DNA of 64,000 nucleotides from NCBI RefSeq assembly GCF_042432905.1, contig NZ_JBHLWI010000038.1, positions 1-64,000 on the forward strand. Reading direction: 5' to 3'. The position numbers and the translations under genes are program-made. A model generated the notes under the pieces. It made no database searches and was not told the DNA's origin. It saw only the letters and a program-made list of their open reading frames with translations. Origin of the DNA: Fontibacter flavus. Its GTDB lineage: Bacteria > Bacteroidota > Bacteroidia > Cytophagales > Cyclobacteriaceae. Below are positions 58,818 through 64,000 of this stretch, one piece after another; the first letter of the stretch is position 1; each line of letters begins with the position of its first letter.

Positions 58818-59606
58818 TTACATTTGGTCCAGAATGGCCATAACCAACATGGCAGAATTAATAGCGGCAGGCTCTACAAACTGATTGAAATTGACTCTTG
58901 CATTGTTGTTGGCATTGTCACTGCAGCTGCGAATGACTAAAAATGGGATTCCCAGTGTCTCGCATAAATGTGCGACTGCTGCCCCTTCCATTTCAGTGGC
59001 CAAGGCATCAAATTCCTCATAAAGCCATTTTGCCTTTTCATTGCTGCTGACAAACATGTCCCCGGTAGCGATAATCCCTGAATATACTTGCGGTGCTCTT
59101 CCTGCAACTTTCACAAAATCTACCCTTTCGGAAGCATCTAAACTCATTTGATAAAGTTTATTGTTAGATGCTATATGAAGATTTTCCAAATGACCTCCTG
59201 TGAGTTTCCTGTAAGGGGTAACTGAAAATCCAAGGGTATCATGTTTTCCAAAATCATGTTGGAACAATTTTTCCCCGATCACAATATCGCCCGGTAAGGA
59301 TTCAGGATGCAATCCTCCCGCCACTCCAGTGAAGATGAGGGCGCTCAATTTGAAGTTTTGGGTCAGTACAGCGGTACTGTAAGCTGCATTAACTTTTCCT
59401 ACTCCCGCCTTCAGTACGACCACTTTTTTTCCGTTGAGTTTTCCTGTGTAAAAATCTATTCCTCCTATGTTCCTTTTCTTCGGCTTGTCCATTTCATCCA
59501 AGAGGATGCTGATTTCCTGATCCAGGGCACCCATAATGGCTATTTTTTGTGCGTATGAGGAACCTGTCAGGATAATGAAGAGTAGGAGTACGAGTGTGCT
59601 TTTCAT
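58818..59606 (-). CDS. Exported nucleosidase of the MTAN family
   Basis: A 262-residue nucleosidase of the MTA/SAH nucleosidase group. Residues 1-20 form a signal peptide (LVLLLFIILTGSSYAQ), which cytoplasmic MTANs lack. IAIMGALDQEISILLDEM, the phosphorylase-like FTGVAGGLHP, ATEMEGAAVAHLCETLG (catalytic Glu) and VIRSCSDNAN (catalytic Asp) are present. It would release a purine base from nucleosides in the periplasm. ATG 59606 overlaps the stop of an NCS2 purine permease gene in ATGA, supporting a base-salvage pair. Confidence 0.82.
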   Translation of the reverse strand: MKSTLVLLLFIILTGSSYAQKIAIMGALDQEISILLDEMDKPKKRNIGGIDFYTGKLNGKKVVVLKAGVGKVNAAYSTAVLTQNFKLSALIFTGVAGGLHPESLPGDIVIGEKLFQHDFGKHDTLGFSVTPYRKLTGGHLENLHIASNNKLYQMSLDASERVDFVKVAGRAPQVYSGIIATGDMFVSSNEKAKWLYEEFDALATEMEGAAVAHLCETLGIPFLVIRSCSDNANNNARVNFNQFVEPAAINSAMLVMAILDQM

Positions 59607-60907
59607 TGCCAAAGGAAGAATAGGGATAATAAAGAAATGATGGCCAAGATAGGGTTGATTTCAGAAGTTTTTCCGCTCAAAAGCTTCAATAATGTCCAGC
59701 TCACAAAACCAATGGATATGCCTGTGGAGAGGCTATACGTAAATGGAATCAACACGATGGTGAGGAAACTTGGAATAGCTTCATCAGGGATTTTCCAGTT
59801 GATCTTGGTGACAGGAATAATCATAAAAGACCCCACCAAAACAAGGGCTATCGAACTTGCAATTGAAGGAATAATCGAGAGTAGTGGTGAGAAAAACATA
59901 AATGGCAAGAATAAAAGACCAGCTGTAATGGCAGTTTTGCCTGTTTTGCCGCCCTCTTCAATACCTACAGCAGATTCAATGAAAGCAGTGCCCGAACTGC
60001 TTCCCACCAAACCCGCAAAGAGTGTGGCAAAAGCATCCGTCAATAATGATTTTCTCATATTCCTTGGGCTGCCATCCGGATCTTTTAGCCCTGAGGCTTC
60101 CGCCAAACCCACAAAAGTGGAAATTCCATCAAATAAGATGGTGAAAGTAAAAACAAATATGACGGAGAGGTAGGCATATTGCAATGACCCCAAGATGTCG
60201 GCTTTCAGGACCAAACTGAAATCGGGAGCTGCAAAGATCCCGTTGAAATTGACCAGGGTGGACTGTCCAAAATTGACCGCTGAAGCGTCTCCCCACCATC
60301 TTCCTATCGGCCAGGCCAACAAGGTTGTGAAAATAATGCCAAATATGATCGCGCCGGAAACCTTTCGGACAATCAAGGCCCCTGTGACCATTAAACCTGC
60401 CAGAAAAGTCAAACTGATGGGATTGTTGAAATCGGCCATGCCGACCAATGAATCCGGATTGTCTACAATGAAATGGGCATTCTGGAAACCGATAAAACAG
60501 ATAAAAAGCCCTATTCCGGCAGCAACAGCATGACGGATGGCAGTGGGAATGGCTTCTATGATTTTTTCACGGGTTTTGAAAACAGAAAGTAGCAAAAAAA
60601 TGACCCCCGACCAGAAAACCGCCCCTAAAGCTTCTTCATAGCTTAGTCCATATCCTTTTACAGCGGTGTAGGCAAAGAAGGCATTGATGCCCATGCCCGG
60701 AGCGACGACAATGGGGTTTTTGGCATAAAGTCCCATCATCAAGCTTCCAAAAGCAGAGACAAGTACTGTTGCTGTCAATACTCCCGAGAATGGCATGTCC
60801 GCAGCTGAAAGGATAGCCGGATTGACAATGATGATATAGAAAGCAGCCAAGAAAGTACTGATGCCTGCCAGTATTTCAGTTTTGAGTGTGGTCTGCTGTT
60901 GTCTCAT
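59603..60907 (-). CDS. NCS2-family purine permease (AzgA-like)
   Basis: A 434-residue transporter with fourteen expected membrane segments. The N-terminus (TEILAGISTFLAAFYIIIVNPAIL), GMGINAFFAYTAVKGYGLSYEEALGAVF and GSSSGTAFIESAVGIEEGGKTG are diagnostic of the AzgA/PbuG/YgfQ branch, which imports adenine, guanine or hypoxanthine with protons. The downstream nucleosidase overlaps by four bases and would make the free base just outside the membrane. Confidence 0.9.
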   Translation of the reverse strand: MRQQQTTLKTEILAGISTFLAAFYIIIVNPAILSAADMPFSGVLTATVLVSAFGSLMMGLYAKNPIVVAPGMGINAFFAYTAVKGYGLSYEEALGAVFWSGVIFLLLSVFKTREKIIEAIPTAIRHAVAAGIGLFICFIGFQNAHFIVDNPDSLVGMADFNNPISLTFLAGLMVTGALIVRKVSGAIIFGIIFTTLLAWPIGRWWGDASAVNFGQSTLVNFNGIFAAPDFSLVLKADILGSLQYAYLSVIFVFTFTILFDGISTFVGLAEASGLKDPDGSPRNMRKSLLTDAFATLFAGLVGSSSGTAFIESAVGIEEGGKTGKTAITAGLLFLPFMFFSPLLSIIPSIASSIALVLVGSFMIIPVTKINWKIPDEAIPSFLTIVLIPFTYSLSTGISIGFVSWTLLKLLSGKTSEINPILAIISLLSLFFLWQ

Positions 60908-60990
60908 TTTTTAATAATTCTGACGAAAGTACAGCACTATTCTCTTTATATCAATTTTGCTGGCGCATAAATGATGTTTTGATCAAAAGC

Positions 60991-61941
60991 TCAGACTATG
61001 GGACCTTCCACAGGAGAGATGGGGACTTGGCTTTTTTTGACTTTTTTGGCCAATGTCAAAATAGCCACAGTGGCTAAGATGATGAAAGTCCCCAACCAAT
61101 CCATAAAGGTGAATTTCAGATTTAACCATACCACTGCTGTTATGGCTGCAGAAAGTGGTTCAACGGAGCATAAAAGACTTGCTGTTTGGGCACCGATATA
61201 ATTCAGAGAGCCGAGGAAAATGGAAAATGCGATCACCGTCCCAAAGATGATGATATAGGAGAAAGCTAACCAAGTGCCCGTGTCCCATATCCCTGAACTT
61301 TCCCATGGTGAGGTATATAGAGAGAAGGAAATACCACCTATCAGCATTCCCCAGCCTGTGACAGTGGGCGCAGAGTATTTTTTGAGTAATTGTACAGGTT
61401 GTATGGTGTAAAATGCCAAAGCAATAGCTGCCAAGATACCCCAAAAGACTGCTGCTTCTGATATAACCAAGCTGTCCCAGGTACCGTGGGTGACCAAAAG
61501 AAAAGTACCTGTCAATGCCAAGAACAAAGCGATATATTCCATGGCAATCGGCCATCTACGGTTTTTGATAGCATAGAACCCCACCACAAAAACAGGACCT
61601 ATGTACTGCAAAACCGTCGCTGTAGCGGCATTGGAAAGGCTGATGCTGTAGAAATAGGTGAACTGTACAGCGACCATTCCAAAGATCCCAAAGAGCAGAA
61701 TCTGAATAGCATCTTTGGGTTTTTTCCAAATTCTCCACACATCTGAATTCTTCCTGCTTATCGCAAAAGCAACAAGGATTAGTCCTGCAATCAGCATTCT
61801 CCAAGAAACCAACCAGGCAGGATTTACATTTTTCTGCTCAAATAGGTATTGGGCACAAGTCCCTGAAATACCCCAAAATAAGGCAGCTGAAAGTGCCATG
61901 ATAAAGCCAGAAATAATCTGCCGGTCGGTTGCTGAGGACAT
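60991..61941 (-). CDS. EamA-family transporter
   Basis: A 316-residue drug/metabolite transporter with ten helices arranged as two EamA repeats (about 12-148 and 160-300). ALFWGISGTCAQYLF opens the first repeat. Members export amino acids, nucleosides or other metabolites, and the substrate cannot be told. The last 10 residues are polar. It is separated from the NCS2 permease by 83 nt on the same strand, so co-transcription is possible. Confidence 0.83.
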   Translation of the reverse strand: MSSATDRQIISGFIMALSAALFWGISGTCAQYLFEQKNVNPAWLVSWRMLIAGLILVAFAISRKNSDVWRIWKKPKDAIQILLFGIFGMVAVQFTYFYSISLSNAATATVLQYIGPVFVVGFYAIKNRRWPIAMEYIALFLALTGTFLLVTHGTWDSLVISEAAVFWGILAAIALAFYTIQPVQLLKKYSAPTVTGWGMLIGGISFSLYTSPWESSGIWDTGTWLAFSYIIIFGTVIAFSIFLGSLNYIGAQTASLLCSVEPLSAAITAVVWLNLKFTFMDWLGTFIILATVAILTLAKKVKKSQVPISPVEGPIV

Positions 61942-62226
61942 AGATGGATAAATAGATTCTGCAAATAAAGTTGATTTTTTGGAATGTTGATTTCAAAAAA
62001 AAATCTTGGATTTAGTAAATTCATTTAAGAAAATTCACTTCTCATCATTTTTTGGTTGCATTTGGTAGAATATTTTGAGTATTATACTTTTTTTACGAGT
62101 ATTTAGTGTCAAATTTTATTTTTCAAATATTACATCTGTTATTTTGTATCTTTTGCAATATGTCATATGTTTAATTTCAGGGTTAGGAGCTCTGTTTGCT
62201 GTTACTATTTTCAAGAAATTCAAATT

Positions 62227-63219
62227 ATGAGTAAATCAGAGGAAAAATCCCACATTGTTGTGGGAGTTGTAGGTGTATTCCTTGCATTGATTGTATTACT
62301 TTTCTTCCAACCAATATCAAAGTTCTTATTCCATGTAGCTGAGAATTATTTCAGTTCGGATAAACATATTTTACCCAAGAACATTATCTATTTTCAGTTT
62401 GCCACTGGTCTGATTATCGGGATTATAACTATTCTCTCTCTACTTTCATTTATAAATTTTTATGCCAAAGCTTTTGCGTTTCTGGCTCGGTTCATTGCTT
62501 TTGATAAAGCAGGGGATTATTTCTTTACAGATGATATCAATCCCAATAAGTCTTATTCAAAATATGTGTTTTTTATTGGTGTAATCGTAGGTTTGTTCTT
62601 GCATTTGGTTTACCTCGTGTTCGGGGAACCTGCACATGAAGGTATCATTGAGGAAGGGAGTTCTCTTTTATTTTTGTTTACTGGCCTCATCTTTTTGGGC
62701 TCTGTCTTTCAATTGAAGAAAAAATATTTCACCAAAGCCATGTACCTTTCCCATTTATATACCTTGATTTTTCTTGCTTTCACTTTGTTGGTGATGTATG
62801 GGGAAGAGATCAGTTGGAGACAAAGAATTCTTGAGATAGAGTCTACGGGTGTTTTTCAAGAATATAATTTCCAATCGGAAACCAATATCCATAATTTCTT
62901 TAACCCTCTTTTCAAATTCCTTTATCCAATAGTCGGTATAGGCTCATTTGTCATTTTGTTTTTCCTTTGGTCCTTTTATATGCCTGAAAAAAGTTATTAC
63001 TACAAACTTTATGTCCCTCATAAAAGTCTTTTCTTCTTGATTTTCCTGATGGCCTGTGCCAGCTTTCATGGGGATAGTGAGATTTATGAGGAAATGTTGG
63101 CTGTATTTTTCTTTTTCTACAGTTTGAGAATTCTACTTTCCCTGAAAGGGTTTTCAAAAATCCATGAACCTAAACCTGGGTTTTCTTCATGGATCAAAAA
63201 GCAGGTAGGTATGGTATAA
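62227..63219 (+). CDS. Polytopic membrane protein of unknown function
   Basis: A 330-residue protein with about eight helices. The middle loop contains YGEEISWRQRILEIESTGVFQEYNFQSETNIHNF, an EEISWxQR and NxQxExNxHN pattern that I recall from uncharacterised membrane proteins of several phyla; function unknown. Glu, Arg and His conserved at the membrane edge suggest an enzyme. ATG 62227 (MSKSEEKSH) is preferred; ATG 62167 adds a cysteine-rich leader. TATCTTTTG before it is close to a -7 box. Monocistronic. Confidence 0.6.
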   Translation: MSKSEEKSHIVVGVVGVFLALIVLLFFQPISKFLFHVAENYFSSDKHILPKNIIYFQFATGLIIGIITILSLLSFINFYAKAFAFLARFIAFDKAGDYFFTDDINPNKSYSKYVFFIGVIVGLFLHLVYLVFGEPAHEGIIEEGSSLLFLFTGLIFLGSVFQLKKKYFTKAMYLSHLYTLIFLAFTLLVMYGEEISWRQRILEIESTGVFQEYNFQSETNIHNFFNPLFKFLYPIVGIGSFVILFFLWSFYMPEKSYYYKLYVPHKSLFFLIFLMACASFHGDSEIYEEMLAVFFFFYSLRILLSLKGFSKIHEPKPGFSSWIKKQVGMV

Positions 63220-63330
63220 ATCAAAGTTAAAAAACATCCATTTCTTGGACAGAAAATAGAATTTACATCAAAGGAACCATCAAATCGTTTATGTTTTTCT
63301 ATTTTAGCTGGCAATCAGACCTTTGCCACT

Positions 63331-64000
63331 ATGAAACTCTTCCGAAAGACACTTTGGTTCATTGTAACCCTCACTTTGATTTTATCCTGTGAAACTAAGC
63401 AGAGAGAGTCGCTTTCCTCCAAAAGACCCAATATCATTTTCATCATGTCCGATGATCATGCCTATCAGGCGATTTCTGCTTATGATAATCGGTTGATCCA
63501 AACCCCAAACATCGACAGATTGGCCGAAATGGGCATGCTCTTTACCAATGCCAGCGTGACCAATTCCATCTGTGCGCCGAGCAGGGCTACCATACTTACG
63601 GGTAAACATTCCCATCTCAACGGGAAAGTGGACAACCATTTTCAATTTGATACCACCAACATCACTTTTCCACAGATCCTGCAGCAAGCCGGGTACCAGA
63701 CCGCCATGTTCGGTAAACTGCATTTTGGCAATAATCCTAAAGGGTTTGACCAGTTTAAAATCCTTCCCGGTCAGGGAGCCTATTACAATCCGGAATTTAT
63801 CACTAAGTATGAGGGTAATATTACAGTGGATGGATATGTGACAGATATCATCACAGATATGACTTTGGATTGGCTGGAAAAAGAGCGTAAAGAAGAGCAG
63901 CCTTTCTTGCTAATGTACCTGCACAAAGCCCCTCATCGGTCCTGGCTGATGGCAGAACGTCATTTGGAGGAATTTACCAAGCGTACCTTCCCAGAGCCAG
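63331..64000 (+). CDS. Formylglycine-dependent sulfatase, lipoprotein (partial, runs off the window)
   Basis: The first 223 codons of a sulfatase. The signal ends in a lipobox (LTLILSC, Cys20), so the enzyme is probably anchored in the outer membrane. RPNIIFIMSDDHAY supplies the metal Asp pair and SICAPSRATILTGKHSHLNG the C-x-P-S-R motif whose Cys becomes formylglycine. GKLHFG follows. It is of the S1 family, resembling enzymes acting on sulfated GlcNAc or polysaccharides; the end that would settle substrate is outside the window. The start is ATG 63331. Confidence 0.9.
   Translation, partial: MKLFRKTLWFIVTLTLILSCETKQRESLSSKRPNIIFIMSDDHAYQAISAYDNRLIQTPNIDRLAEMGMLFTNASVTNSICAPSRATILTGKHSHLNGKVDNHFQFDTTNITFPQILQQAGYQTAMFGKLHFGNNPKGFDQFKILPGQGAYYNPEFITKYEGNITVDGYVTDIITDMTLDWLEKERKEEQPFLLMYLHKAPHRSWLMAERHLEEFTKRTFPEP

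Overview
The window looks like a chromosome segment from a Bacteroidetes bacterium of the order Cytophagales, probably close to Cyclobacteriaceae (Algoriphagus/Cyclobacterium-like). The evidence is family content (DUF2723 glycosyltransferase-like protein, GWxTD protein, FecA-type TonB receptor, MadL/MadM, LytTR regulator), moderate GC, weak Shine-Dalgarno signals, and repeated -7 boxes of the Bacteroidetes type TAnnTTTG upstream of genes. I saw no rRNA, tRNA, CRISPR array or intact insertion sequence.

Layout. 1-3.4 kb is an AT-rich, decayed accessory patch: a RES-domain gene cut by an in-frame TAG, a broken AAA ATPase start, another coding remnant, and small membrane or lipoprotein genes. 3.5-4.5 kb is an intact Xre-RES toxin-antitoxin pair. 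4.5-13.5 kb holds an exported amidohydrolase, TspO-like protein, NAD(P)-binding protein, a DegT aminotransferase with a PglC-type sugar transferase, an NPP-type phosphodiesterase overlapping a group III truncated globin, and an M3 peptidase lipoprotein. 13.5-18.6 kb is a sensory region: a PAS/GAF protein, a GAF-PAS-GAF-PAS histidine kinase and a divergent LytTR response regulator.

18.6-28.6 kb is a sulfur island on the minus strand: a TsdA-like dihaem cytochrome, two paralogous outer-membrane porins, two thioredoxins, a split YeeE/YedE transporter, and a CstB-like persulfide dioxygenase with pseudo-rhodanese and rhodanese domains. An acyl-ACP thioesterase and an MFS transporter interrupt it. 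Four of its promoters carry Crp/Fnr-like dyads (TGTGA-N6-TCACA type) at nearly the same distance from a -7-like box, so I infer one small regulon for thiosulfate/persulfide metabolism.

28.7-42.7 kb holds a DUF2723 membrane protein, a CPBP/epimerase/SDR gene trio, a methyltransferase, a GWxTD protein overlapping rlmB, an MscS channel, Hsp20 and HtrA. Two degenerate 7-bp repeat arrays start right after the stop codons of the DUF2723 gene and rlmB. 42.9-56 kb holds a nitrilase, a serine hydrolase, a malonate uptake/activation operon (matB-madL-madM-GNAT), a short class II ribonucleotide reductase, a CitMHS/AtuA operon, and a FecA-like receptor behind two Fur-box-like dyads.

56.0-56.4 kb has no convincing protein gene but has a good Bacteroidetes promoter, about 300 nt of purine-rich sequence with many short helices, and a strong intrinsic terminator: a candidate structured RNA I could not match to a known family. 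56.4-64 kb holds a Tat-exported Gfo/Idh/MocA oxidoreductase with DoxX, an exported nucleosidase (MTAN family) overlapping an NCS2 purine permease, an EamA transporter, an unknown polytopic membrane protein, and the start of a formylglycine sulfatase running off the window.
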